From the NCBI GenBank assembly GCA_026646875.1, contig JAPKHL010000001.1, positions 54,234 to 118,233 of the forward strand: a stretch of 64,000 nt of DNA, given 5' to 3'. Shown piece by piece: positions 1-8,949 of the stretch; position 1 is the first letter of the stretch; every line of letters starts with the position of its first letter. The notes under the pieces were generated by a model. The model did no database searches, was not told the origin of the DNA, and saw only the letters and a list, made by a program, of their open reading frames with translations. The translations under genes and the position numbers were made by a program. This DNA is from Rhodocyclaceae bacterium (GTDB lineage: Bacteria > Pseudomonadota > Gammaproteobacteria > Burkholderiales > Rhodocyclaceae).

Positions 1-115
1 CGAAGACTGGGATGTCGCCCTGATAGATGCGCGCCATGTACAGGCCGAGCGGCACCGACAGCGCGAGCAGCGCGACGACGTAAAAGGCGAGCTGGAGATA
101 GCCGTTGCCGGTCAT
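1..115 (-). CDS. kdpA: Potassium-transporting ATPase subunit A, N-terminal fragment (runs off window)
   Basis: Reverse-complement translation MTGNGYLQLAFYVVALLALSVPLGLYMARIYQGDIPVF resembles KdpA N-terminus; directly downstream of kdpF-like ORF. Confidence 0.85.
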   Translation of the reverse strand, partial: MTGNGYLQLAFYVVALLALSVPLGLYMARIYQGDIPVF

Positions 116-204
116 GAGAAGTCCTCCGGGTAGAAGAGCACAGCGACGAGGTAGACGAAGACGCCCACCGCGACGACGAGGGCAATCAGGTAGAGGGGAT
201 TCAT
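112..204 (-). CDS. kdpF: K(+)-transporting ATPase subunit F (30 aa)
   Basis: MNPLYLIALVVAVGVFVYLVAVLFYPEDFS; tiny single-TM protein overlapping kdpA start by 4 bp. Confidence 0.75.
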   Translation of the reverse strand: MNPLYLIALVVAVGVFVYLVAVLFYPEDFS

Positions 205-293
205 TGTTTCCTCCGGAGCCTGTCGATGAGCGGTACCAGCGCGAGGGTGGCGATGAAGAAGCCGAAGATGGCGAGCAGATAGATCAGATCCAT
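201..293 (-). CDS. Small single-TM protein (30 aa) preceding kdpF
   Basis: MDLIYLLAIFGFFIATLALVPLIDRLRRKQ; stop overlaps kdpF start; hydrophobic helix plus basic tail. Confidence 0.55.
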   Translation of the reverse strand: MDLIYLLAIFGFFIATLALVPLIDRLRRKQ

Positions 294-451
294 GGCGGGT
301 CCTTTGTGCAAGAGTCGCTCGGAAACGATGCCGGATTTTTCCGGTATGGCCGCGCGGCCGACGACGCACCGGCGAGCCGGTGCGAATCGTTTCTGCATGC
401 GACAGATTCCTTGCGGCCGACTGAATATCTCCACACGATAGCCGTACCGTC

Positions 452-505
452 GTAAAGATTCCGTTAAGACTGCTCGTGGCGGCGTTAAGCCCGCGTAAAA
501 CCGGC
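452..505. promoter_or_regulatory. Direct repeats with 11-bp spacing upstream of kdp operon
   Basis: GTAAAGATTCC GTTAAGACTGC (452, 463) and GTTAAGCCCGC GTAAAACCGGC (484, 495). Confidence 0.4.
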
Positions 506-525
506 GTGCACCCGCTGCCGGGGCA

Positions 526-555
526 TAAAAAAAGCCCGCCTGGATGGCGGGCTTT
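526..555 (-). terminator. Rho-independent terminator of rlmB
   Basis: AAAGCCCGCC TGGAT GGCGGGCTTT stem-loop; followed by a U-tract when read on minus strand. Confidence 0.85.
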
Positions 556-571
556 GGCGGAGCCGGCGGGA

Positions 572-1309
572 TCAGCCGCGCCGGCGTCGCGCCTCGTACA
601 GGCAAACGCCCGACGCCACCGAGACGTTGAGGCTGGAAACGCTGCCGAGCATGGGGATGCGCACCAGCAGATCGCAGGTTTCACGCGTCAGGCGGCGCAT
701 CCCCTCGCCCTCGGCGCCGAGCACCCAGGCGGTGGCCTGCGGCCATTCGGCGGCATACAGATCGGTGGCCCCCTCGTCGTCGGTGCCGATCACGCAGATG
801 TCGCGCTCCTTGAGTTCGCGCAGGGTGCGCGCCAGGTTGGTGACGGTGATGTAGGGCACGCTCTCGGCGGCGCCGCTGGCGACCTTGATGGCCGTCTGCG
901 TGAGGCCGACAGCACGGTCCTTGGGGGCGATCACGGCATGCGCGCCGACGGCGTCGGCGACGCGCAGGCAGGCGCCCAGATTGTGCGGATCCTGCACGCC
1001 GTCGAGCACCAGCAGGAAGGGGGGCTCCTCCAGCGTGTCGAGCACGTCGTCGAGTGAGACGTGGCGATAGTCGGCGGTGACGCAGGCGACCACGCCCTGG
1101 TGGCGGGCGCTGCCACCGGCCATGCCTTCCAGCCGCTTGCCGTCCACCGGCATGACGCGCACCTTGTGCAGTTCGGCATGGCGCAGCAGATCGCGCGCGC
1201 GCGCATCCTGGCGCTGCGCGTCGATGAAGATTTCCTGGATCGCCCCCGGCTGGTGGCGAAGCTTGGCGATGACGGCGTGAAAGCCGTGAATGAAACGGGT
1301 CTGGGACAT
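572..1309 (-). CDS. rlmB: 23S rRNA (guanosine(2251)-2'-O)-methyltransferase, SpoU/TrmH family
   Basis: 245 aa; [67 protein letters not shown]; downstream of rnr. Confidence 0.93.
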   Translation of the reverse strand: MSQTRFIHGFHAVIAKLRHQPGAIQEIFIDAQRQDARARDLLRHAELHKVRVMPVDGKRLEGMAGGSARHQGVVACVTADYRHVSLDDVLDTLEEPPFLLVLDGVQDPHNLGACLRVADAVGAHAVIAPKDRAVGLTQTAIKVASGAAESVPYITVTNLARTLRELKERDICVIGTDDEGATDLYAAEWPQATAWVLGAEGEGMRRLTRETCDLLVRIPMLGSVSSLNVSVASGVCLYEARRRRG

Positions 1310-1374
1310 CGGTTTTTCCGGAAAAAGGCGCCGGCGGGGGCGCAGGCGGGCATTCTACCCGTCCCCCTGGCCGT

Positions 1375-3792
1375 TCAGCTGCGTTTGCGGGAGTCGGTCT
1401 TCCGGGGCTTCGTTGCGACCGTCTTGGCGGTTTTCGCAGCCGCCTTCGGGGGCGCTTTCGGAGCCGCCTTCTTCGGACTCGACTTCTTGGTGCTCGCCGC
1501 CTTCGCGGTTGCCTTCTTCGCGGCCTTCTCCGGCGCGGCCGTTTTGCCCTTTCCCTTCGCCGCGTCCGGCGCCGCCTTGCCAGTACGCTCGGAGGCGGCC
1601 GGCACGGCCTGCGTGTCCGGCGGCAGCGGTGTGCCCAGGACGAAGTCGATGCGCCCGGATTCGAGATCGGCACGCACCAGCTTCACGCGCAGACGGTCGC
1701 CGAGCCGGTAGCGCTTGCCGCTGCGCTCGCCGAGCATCTGATGCTTGACGTTGTCGTACTGGAAGTAGTCCTCGCCAAGCTCGGAGACGTGGACCAGCCC
1801 CTCCACATAGACCGTGTCGAGGGCGACGAACACGCCGAAGGGCACGACGGCGGCGATGGTGCCGGCGAACTCCTCGCCGATGCGATCGCGCATGTAATAG
1901 CACTTCAGCCAGTTGTTCACGTCGCGCGTGGCCTCGTCGGCGCGGCGTTCGGTCATCGAGCAGTGCAGCCCGATCTCGTCCCAGGCACCCGGGGTGTAGC
2001 GGCTGCCGTCGAGCACGGCCTTGATCGCGCGGTGCACCAGCAGGTCTGGATAGCGGCGGATCGGTGAGGTGAAATGGGTGTAGTGCTCGTAGGCCAGGCC
2101 GAAGTGACCGACGTTGTCCGGACTGTACTGCGCCTGACGCAGCGAACGCAGCATCACCGTCTGCAGCAGCTGGGCATCCGGGCGCGGCTTGATCCGCTCG
2201 AGCAGTGCGGCGTAGTCCTTCGCGGTGGGCTCCTCGCCCCCGGCCAGCGAGAGGCCGAATTCCTTGAGGAAGTTGCGCAGACCTTCCAGTTTCTCCGGCG
2301 TCGGCCCTTCATGCACGCGGTACAGGCAGGGCTGCTGGTGACGCTCCAGGAAGGCCGAGGCGCAGACGTTGGCCGCCAGCATGCACTCCTCGATCAGCCG
2401 GTGCGCATCGTTGCGCACCACGGGGACGATGTTCTCGATCTTGCCCTGGTCGTTGAACAGCATCATCGTCTCGATGGTCTCGAAATCGATGGCGCCGCGC
2501 TTGCCGCGCGCCTTCAGCAGGATTCCGAAGAGGGCGTAGAGCGCCTGCAGGTGCGGCAGCAGGCTGCGGTGCGTGTCATTGTCCGGCTGTGCGGCACCGG
2601 ACAGCCAGTTCCAGACCTGCGTGTAGGTCAGGCGCGCCTGCGAGCGGAACACCGCCGGGTAGAACTTGTAGGCCTTGATCTCGCCGCTGTTGCTGATGTC
2701 CATGTCGCAAACCATGGCCAGGCGTTCGACCTCGGGATTGAGCGAGCACAGGCCGTTGGACAGTTTCTCCGGCAGCATCGGGATCACCCGGCGCGGAAAG
2801 TACACCGAATTGCCGCGATCCCGGGCGTCGCGGTCGAGCGCGCTGCCCGGCTGCACATAGTGGCTGACGTCGGCGATCGCCACCACCAGGCGCCAGCCAC
2901 GCCCCTTCTTCTCGGCGAACACCGCGTCGTCGAAATCCCGGGCCGTCTCGCCGTCGATGGTGACCAGCGGCAGATCGCACAGATCGACGCGTCCGGCCCG
3001 GTCGCTCTTCTTCACCCGGGCCGGCAGGGCCCGGGTTTCCTCGAGCGCCTTCGCGGAAAATTCGAAGGGTAGATCGTGCTTGCGCAGCGCGATCTCGATT
3101 TCCATGCCGGGGTCGGCGTAATTGCCGAGCACCTCGACGATGCGGCCGATCGGCTGGGCATGCCGGGTCGGCTGTTCGATGATCTCGACCACCACCACCT
3201 GCCCGGCCGTGACCCGGGCCTTGCGGTCAGGCGTGACCAGGATGTCCTGGTTGATGCGGCGGTTTTCCGGCACCACGACCATGATGCCGTGCTCGATCAG
3301 CACGCGGCCGACCACCATGCTGTTGGCCCGCTCGAGCACCTCGACGATGGCGCCCTCGCGCCGCCCCTTGCGGTCAACACCGGTGACGCGCGCCAGCGCG
3401 CGGTCGCGGTGCAGCACCTTGGACATCTGCTTGTTGTCGAGAAAGAGATCGTCGCCGCCGTCGTCCGGGACCAGGAAGCCATAGCCGTCGGGATGCCCCT
3501 CGACGCGGCCGGCAATCAGGCTGGCGCGCTCGGGGACGATGTAGGCGCCCTTGCGGTTGCGCATCAGCTGCGCTTCGCGTTCCATCGCGGCCAGGCGGCG
3601 CTGGAACATCTCGACTTCGTGCGGGTGGATGTCGAGCAGCTGGCACAGGCGCTCGAAGCTCACCGGACATCCCTGCTCCTCGAGCATCTGCAGGACGTAC
3701 TCGCGCGAAGGCAGCGGTTGATCGTAGGTTTTGGACTCCCGCTCGAAATGCGGGTCGTTCTTTCTGATTTTCGATAGTTTGCGTATTGACAC
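1375..3792 (-). CDS. rnr: Ribonuclease R with Lys/Ala-rich C-terminal tail
   Basis: RNB motif DFDDAVFAEKKGRGWRLVVAIADVSHYV and S1 domain; GTG start MSIRKLSKIRKNDPHFERESK chosen over longer ORF. Confidence 0.93.
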   Translation of the reverse strand: MSIRKLSKIRKNDPHFERESKTYDQPLPSREYVLQMLEEQGCPVSFERLCQLLDIHPHEVEMFQRRLAAMEREAQLMRNRKGAYIVPERASLIAGRVEGHPDGYGFLVPDDGGDDLFLDNKQMSKVLHRDRALARVTGVDRKGRREGAIVEVLERANSMVVGRVLIEHGIMVVVPENRRINQDILVTPDRKARVTAGQVVVVEIIEQPTRHAQPIGRIVEVLGNYADPGMEIEIALRKHDLPFEFSAKALEETRALPARVKKSDRAGRVDLCDLPLVTIDGETARDFDDAVFAEKKGRGWRLVVAIADVSHYVQPGSALDRDARDRGNSVYFPRRVIPMLPEKLSNGLCSLNPEVERLAMVCDMDISNSGEIKAYKFYPAVFRSQARLTYTQVWNWLSGAAQPDNDTHRSLLPHLQALYALFGILLKARGKRGAIDFETIETMMLFNDQGKIENIVPVVRNDAHRLIEECMLAANVCASAFLERHQQPCLYRVHEGPTPEKLEGLRNFLKEFGLSLAGGEEPTAKDYAALLERIKPRPDAQLLQTVMLRSLRQAQYSPDNVGHFGLAYEHYTHFTSPIRRYPDLLVHRAIKAVLDGSRYTPGAWDEIGLHCSMTERRADEATRDVNNWLKCYYMRDRIGEEFAGTIAAVVPFGVFVALDTVYVEGLVHVSELGEDYFQYDNVKHQMLGERSGKRYRLGDRLRVKLVRADLESGRIDFVLGTPLPPDTQAVPAASERTGKAAPDAAKGKGKTAAPEKAAKKATAKAASTKKSSPKKAAPKAPPKAAAKTAKTVATKPRKTDSRKRS

Positions 3793-3813
3793 TTTATTTT
3801 GATCCCTTATAAT
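3786..3813 (+). promoter_or_regulatory. Near-consensus sigma70 promoter for tRNA-Leu
   Basis: TTGACA (3786-3791), 16-bp spacer, TATAAT (3808-3813), 17 bp before the tRNA. Confidence 0.85.
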
Positions 3814-3830
3814 GCGGCCTTCTTCGCAAG

Positions 3831-3917
3831 GCCCAGGTGGCGAAATTGGTAGACGCGCCAGGTTCAGGTCCTGGTGGTGGCAACACTGTGGAGGTTCGAG
3901 TCCTCTCCTGGGCACCA
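3831..3917 (+). tRNA. tRNA-Leu(CAG)
   Basis: GCCCAGG...CCTGGGC acceptor stem, CCAGG-TTCAGGT-CCTGG anticodon arm (CAG), GGTTCGAGTCC T-arm, encoded CCA; long variable arm. Confidence 0.95.
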
Positions 3918-3926
3918 AGACAAAAG

Positions 3927-3953
3927 AAAAGCTCTGATCTTCAGGGCTTTTTT
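3927..3953 (+). terminator. Rho-independent terminator of tRNA-Leu
   Basis: AAAAGCTCTGA TCT TCAGGGCTTTTTT. Confidence 0.85.
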
Positions 3954-4176
3954 GTCGTTTACGGCCCGCTGCGACAGCGGTGGCCACGATACGCGCGATT
4001 TCTTGACCCGGGCGGCATGCCCACGGGCTCGAAGGCAGTTGTGTGGAATTCCCGAAGCATGCACGGAACGGATTGTACTCCTTCCCGCCGCCGTTCCCCG
4101 ACCGATTTGAGCGCCCCCGCACGGGTGCCGGCGTGATCGCCGGCCATCACCGCCCCAGGAAGGAGAAGGAAAACCG

Positions 4177-4839
4177 ATGTCGGTCCGTGGCAACGAACTG
4201 TCCATCGTCAGCCTCGGCATGTCCTGCCAGACGGCCTATCAGATCAAGCGGCAGGCCGCCCTGCTGGCCCACCTGACCGGCGCGGCCGACCTGCGTCCGC
4301 TGACCCTGCCGTTCGACTGGGTGATCCGCTCGCCGGGCGACACCGTCGGCGCGATCGAGGCCCTCTCCTTCTACCCCGAATCCGTGCGGGAAATGACGCT
4401 CAATGACGGGATTCCCTACTGGGCACGGCGGCGCACCTTCTACTGGCACGATTTCGACAGCCCCGACTTCGCCGCGCAATTCGACGAGGTGGCCGGAAAA
4501 TACCGCCACCTGACGGACAATTTCGTCGGCCTGGGCACGTGCCGGCGCAACGTTTTCGTGATTTCCAACGTCCAGAACAACCTCGAGCTGCACGCCACGC
4601 GCACGGGCAGCATCGACATTTTCCTCGATGCGGACACGCTGCGGGCGACGACGCAGTCCATCGCCCGCCGCTTTCCCGCCAGCCGCAACGAATTCCTCGT
4701 CGTTTCCTACCGTGACCGCATCGCGCCGGGCATCGACCTGCCCGATACCCGCATCGCCTTGTTCCCGCGCGACCCCAGCGAATGGGAAGGCGCCGACGCG
4801 CTGTGGGCGTCGATCTTCCGCACGGTGCTGGGGGACTGA
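4177..4839 (+). CDS. DUF1796-like putative papain-like cysteine peptidase
   Basis: SLGMSCQTAYQIKRQ...LPFDWVIRSPGDTVGAI pattern typical of the family. Confidence 0.65.
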   Translation: MSVRGNELSIVSLGMSCQTAYQIKRQAALLAHLTGAADLRPLTLPFDWVIRSPGDTVGAIEALSFYPESVREMTLNDGIPYWARRRTFYWHDFDSPDFAAQFDEVAGKYRHLTDNFVGLGTCRRNVFVISNVQNNLELHATRTGSIDIFLDADTLRATTQSIARRFPASRNEFLVVSYRDRIAPGIDLPDTRIALFPRDPSEWEGADALWASIFRTVLGD

Positions 4840-4867
4840 ACGATCGTCGGGCCGCCGGCCCCTGATC

Positions 4868-5287
4868 TCAAGTGCACCAGGCCATCATCAGCGCGAAACC
4901 GCCGATGCCCAGCAGCGCCGTGCCGACGACGAAGAACAGCGGCCGCCAGACGCTCTCGCGCGAGGGCGAACGGCCGGGGGCGCGGGATTCCCGCCAGGCT
5001 TCGATCCAGTGCGTCACCTCGCCGAGCGTGAACACGCAGGCAAGCCCGAACACGAAGAGTCCGACGATGATCACGCCGACCTGCGCCTCCCCGGTGCGGC
5101 AGGACAGTGACATGCCGAGCTGACCACGGGTCAGCGGGTCGAAACCGGCCGCGAGGTAGCCGGCGGCGACGGCGATCAGGACGAGCAACACGATCACCGC
5201 GAAGTACAGCCAGAATTCGCGCGTCTTCAGGGTACGCGCCACGGTGGCGGCCTGTGCCCGCAACTCGGTCAGCATTCCCCTGAACAT
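4868..5287 (-). CDS. Hypothetical membrane protein (139 aa)
   Basis: Three hydrophobic segments; plausible codon usage. Confidence 0.6.
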   Translation of the reverse strand: MFRGMLTELRAQAATVARTLKTREFWLYFAVIVLLVLIAVAAGYLAAGFDPLTRGQLGMSLSCRTGEAQVGVIIVGLFVFGLACVFTLGEVTHWIEAWRESRAPGRSPSRESVWRPLFFVVGTALLGIGGFALMMAWCT

Positions 5288-5324
5288 CAGGCGGTCTCCC
5301 GGTAACGGACGCTCGCGCGGCGCA

Positions 5325-6197
5325 TCAGTCGATGGCCGCGCGCATGCGCTCGGTCAAGACGTCGATTTCCTCGCGCAGGGCGGGATAGGCGGTATCGGCG
5401 AGGGAGGCGTACGGATCGTCGCCGGTGCCACCCGCGCCCCCCGTCGGCTCGAAGGTGCCACCGGCCAGCAGGTTGGCCACATGGACCACCTCGGCCAGTG
5501 TTTTCGGCGCGGCGGGCAGCGGACGCGGCTGGTCGTGATCGCGGACCGCCTCGATGATCTGCTCGTCGACCCCGAGCGCGCCCAGCAGGCTGACGCCGAT
5601 ACCCTCGTGCCACTGGATCACCAGGTGCCTGAGGGAATCGGGTCGTGCGCGCAGCTCGGCATACTGCGCGGCGCGATACAGCATGTAGAAGGCTCCGAGG
5701 TCGTGCAGGAGGCCGGCGAGCAGGGCATCGTCCGGGTTCAGGCGGGTCAGCCGCCGGGCCACCACGCTGGCCGCCGCTGCACAATGCAGGGTGTGCTCCC
5801 ACAACCGATCGGCCAGATCCATGAAATCGACCATCTCGCGCGAGCGCAGCAGCTGCCGCATGGCGATGGCCATCGCCGTGCTGCGCACCGTCTTCAGGCC
5901 GAGCCGCCCGATCGCCGCGGTGAGGTCGCGCACCTCCTGTCCGCCCGGGTTGTAGGCGGCCGAGTTGGCCATGCGCAGGAGCCTGACGGCGATCAGCGGA
6001 TCGAGGTTGATGGCCGCCGCCAGACGGTCGAGGGACAGCGTGGGGTCTTCCGAAAGCTTGCGGATGCGCAGGGCAATGTCGAAATTGATCGGAAAGATCA
6101 CCTCGCCCTGCAATTCCCGGGCTATGTCCTCGAGCATGCGGAAGCGCTGTGCGTTGAGCGCGCTTCCGGTCAGATCCTGCTGTGCCTGCGTCTGCAT
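5325..6197 (-). CDS. HDOD domain protein
   Basis: LQGEVIFPINFDIALRIRKLSEDPTLSLDRLAAAINLDPLIAVRLLRMANSAAY and LLAGLLHDLG. Confidence 0.85.
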   Translation of the reverse strand: MQTQAQQDLTGSALNAQRFRMLEDIARELQGEVIFPINFDIALRIRKLSEDPTLSLDRLAAAINLDPLIAVRLLRMANSAAYNPGGQEVRDLTAAIGRLGLKTVRSTAMAIAMRQLLRSREMVDFMDLADRLWEHTLHCAAAASVVARRLTRLNPDDALLAGLLHDLGAFYMLYRAAQYAELRARPDSLRHLVIQWHEGIGVSLLGALGVDEQIIEAVRDHDQPRPLPAAPKTLAEVVHVANLLAGGTFEPTGGAGGTGDDPYASLADTAYPALREEIDVLTERMRAAID

Positions 6198-6263
6198 GAA
6201 AAAATACCCTGTCGGACACCCTGCCCGTCTACGGCGGAATGCTACGCAGCCCCCCGGCAAGCG

Positions 6264-7190
6264 TCAAATGAAGCGCCTGCCGAAGGCCGGATCGAGCGGC
6301 GGACAACGGCCGTCGGCAAGACGGAAGCACGCGTCGAGATGGCGCTCCGAAAGCGGTGCAAAACGGCGATAGAGCGTCCGGCACAGGGCGCGCGCCGCCT
6401 GGCCCGGCCAGCCGGCGGGCAGCAGCACGTCGGGCAGTTCGGGATCACGCAGAAGCAGACGGCGATAGTCGTGGATCAGCAGCAGGCGCATGAAGAAAGC
6501 CTCCGCGTCCGTCGGCGCGTGCGGAGGATGCCCGTCGAGCGCGGCGAGCACCGGCCGGTAGGTGGCGACGAACTGTGTGTACGCGGCAGCCAGCGCATCG
6601 AGATTCCAGGCACGTGCCACCAGCCCGGCGCTGCTGGCCGTGCCGTCCGGCAGGAAATCCGTGGCAAGCAGCGGCATCAGATCAGCAATCAGCGCGCCGA
6701 GCCCGTCACCGCGCAGGGCGTCGAGCACGGCGGCCAGATCGGCCGAGGGATGCACGAAACATTCGCCGTCGAGCGCGCCAAAGCCCTGCCAGAACAGCGC
6801 CCGCCGCAGGGCTTCGCGTTCCTTCGGCGGGCGCCGGCCGATATCGAGGATCAATCGCCAGCGATGATCCCAGGACGGTGCGGCAGTCGCGTAGATATGG
6901 CGTGAGGCCTCGTCGAAGCGGCGCTGCCCCTGCTCGGTCAGCAGGTAATCGCTGCGCCGCCCGCAGGCCTCGGTGCGCAACCAGCCCGCCTTCGCCAGCC
7001 GGAACACCGTCGTGCGCACCAGCCGCTCGCTGAGACCGAGCGGCTCCAGCAACCGGATCAGGCTGCCCAGCCAGATCCGGCTGCCGCGCGGCACCACCAT
7101 GTCGCCGAACACCGAAACGATCAGCGAGTTGGCATGGACGCGTTTCTGCTGCGCGAAGGCCTCGAGACGGGTGTGGATCGGAGAGTTCAT
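6264..7190 (-). CDS. PaaX-family transcriptional regulator
   Basis: MNSPIHTRLEAFAQQKRVHANSLIVSVFGDMVVPRGSRIWLGSLIRLLEPLGLSERLVRTTVFRL. Confidence 0.85.
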   Translation of the reverse strand: MNSPIHTRLEAFAQQKRVHANSLIVSVFGDMVVPRGSRIWLGSLIRLLEPLGLSERLVRTTVFRLAKAGWLRTEACGRRSDYLLTEQGQRRFDEASRHIYATAAPSWDHRWRLILDIGRRPPKEREALRRALFWQGFGALDGECFVHPSADLAAVLDALRGDGLGALIADLMPLLATDFLPDGTASSAGLVARAWNLDALAAAYTQFVATYRPVLAALDGHPPHAPTDAEAFFMRLLLIHDYRRLLLRDPELPDVLLPAGWPGQAARALCRTLYRRFAPLSERHLDACFRLADGRCPPLDPAFGRRFI

Positions 7191-7338
7191 TGCGGAGCCG
7201 TGCGGGTCCGGCGACGGGGCCGGACGCGGATGGGAAACGCCGATTCTAGCGGACAAGCGCCGGAAGGCGGCGCCGATCGAGTGCCGCGGGGTCATCGAGA
7301 AGAGGACAAGCGTTGCCGAACAATGGGATAATGGCGCC

Positions 7339-7722
7339 ATGAATACACCGCAACCAACCTCCCCCCGTCGCCGCCTGCAGGAACTCCTCGCGATTCCGGA
7401 CAGCGAGCGGACCGACGCCCAGTGGGACGAGCTGAACGATCTGGAAATCCAGCTGGCGCCGGGCAATCGCCTGGACGGCCCGGCGCCGGGCGGCGGCCGG
7501 AACTCCGGCAACCCCGGGAATTCGCAGAACCCCCAGGCGCGCGGCGCGCAGTCCCGCGCCTCCGCGCATCCCCGCGCCAACCCGCAGGGCCGTGCCAACG
7601 CCCGCCCGCCGCAGGACGGCGAAAACGCAGGGGGCGCCGGCGGCGCCCCGGGACAGGCGAAGAAACCGTTCCGCAAGTTCCACAAGCGGCCGGCCAAGCC
7701 CAACCCCCAGGGCGGCGCCTGA
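7339..7722 (+). CDS. Low-complexity basic Gly/Pro/Asn-rich protein (127 aa)
   Basis: Ordered N-terminal about 45 aa, then disordered tail ending KKPFRKFHKRPAKPNPQGGA. Confidence 0.55.
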   Translation: MNTPQPTSPRRRLQELLAIPDSERTDAQWDELNDLEIQLAPGNRLDGPAPGGGRNSGNPGNSQNPQARGAQSRASAHPRANPQGRANARPPQDGENAGGAGGAPGQAKKPFRKFHKRPAKPNPQGGA

Positions 7723-7820
7723 CCCGCCCGGGGGACAGCCGCCCGCCCGCGCCTGCCCCCTGCCCGCCACACGCGGCGTCCCGACGGGGTGTCGCGCGCC
7801 CCTTCCGCGCACCGGAAACC

Positions 7821-8927
7821 ATGCCCCTGCCCAGCTTCGACCCGACGACCTACGCCGCGCAACTGGCCGACAAGGTCGCGCGATTCACGAACGACTTCGC
7901 CCCCTTCGGCGTTCCCGCGCCCACCGTGTTCGCCTCGGCACCGCGGCATTACCGCCTGCGCGCCGAATTCCGCATCTGGCACGAGGGCGCGCGGATGGAT
8001 TACGCGATGTTCGATCCCGCCGCGCCGAAAACGCCGGTGCCGATCGAGGATTTTCCGCCCGCGGCGGCGCCCATCGGCACCCTGATGCCGCGCCTGCGCG
8101 ACCGCCTGCGGGACGACCCGCTGCTGCGCCGCGCCCTCTTCCAGATCGACTTTCTCGCCACGCTGAGCGGCGAACTGATGGTTACCCTGATCTACCATCG
8201 CCGCCTCGACGCGGACTGGGAAAGCGCCGCGCATGCGCTGGCCGGCGAACTCGGGATCCAGCTGATCGGCCGCAGCCGGGGGCAGAAGCTCGTCATCGGC
8301 CGTGACTGGCTGCAGGAGTCCTTCGAATTCGCCGACCCGGCGACGCCCGCCGGCCGCCACTTGCGCTACCGGCAGATCGAAGGCAGCTTCAGCCAGCCCA
8401 ACGGCGGCGTGAACCGGCAGATGCTCGGCTGGGCCTGCGCCCGCACCGACGGCCTGGGCGGTGACCTGCTCGAGCTGTACTGTGGCAACGGCAACTTCAC
8501 GGTGGCGCTGGCGCCACGCTTCCGACGCGTGCTGGCCACCGAGGTCAGCAAGTCCTCGGTGCAGGCCGCGCGGCACAACCTGATCGACAACGGTATCGAC
8601 AACGTCGAACTGGTGCGCATGTCGAGCGACGAGATCAGCGCCGCCCTCGCCCGCACCCGGCCGTTCCAGCGCATGAAGCACATCGACCTGGACAGCTACC
8701 GCTTCAGCACGCTGTTCGTCGACCCGCCGCGCAGCGGGCTGGACGCGGCAACCTGCGCGCTGGCCCGGGAATTCCCGCACATCCTGTACATCTCGTGCAA
8801 TCCGGAAACCCTGCGGGAAAACGTCGCAGCGCTGCAGGCCACCCACGCCATCGCCGCCGCCGCCGTGTTCGACCAGTTTCCCTACACGCCGCACCTCGAG
8901 TGCGGCCTGCTGCTGAGCCGCCGCTGA
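7821..8927 (+). CDS. trmA: tRNA (uridine(54)-C5)-methyltransferase
   Basis: SQPNGGVNRQML, LLELYCGNGNFT, VDPPRSGLD, YISCNPETL motifs. Confidence 0.95.
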   Translation: MPLPSFDPTTYAAQLADKVARFTNDFAPFGVPAPTVFASAPRHYRLRAEFRIWHEGARMDYAMFDPAAPKTPVPIEDFPPAAAPIGTLMPRLRDRLRDDPLLRRALFQIDFLATLSGELMVTLIYHRRLDADWESAAHALAGELGIQLIGRSRGQKLVIGRDWLQESFEFADPATPAGRHLRYRQIEGSFSQPNGGVNRQMLGWACARTDGLGGDLLELYCGNGNFTVALAPRFRRVLATEVSKSSVQAARHNLIDNGIDNVELVRMSSDEISAALARTRPFQRMKHIDLDSYRFSTLFVDPPRSGLDAATCALAREFPHILYISCNPETLRENVAALQATHAIAAAAVFDQFPYTPHLECGLLLSRR

Positions 8928-8949
8928 ACGCGGCGCTGCCCACCGAAGG

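Noticed and set aside
1375-1640. Repetitive Lys/Ala codons as a tandem repeat or CRISPR-like array
   Set aside because: Degenerate coding repeats in an RNase R tail; no conserved repeat/spacer structure.
7206-7225. GTCCGGC-gacggg-GCCGGAC inverted repeat upstream of paaX
   Set aside because: 7-bp GC palindromes are expected often by chance in DNA this GC-rich; no further support.
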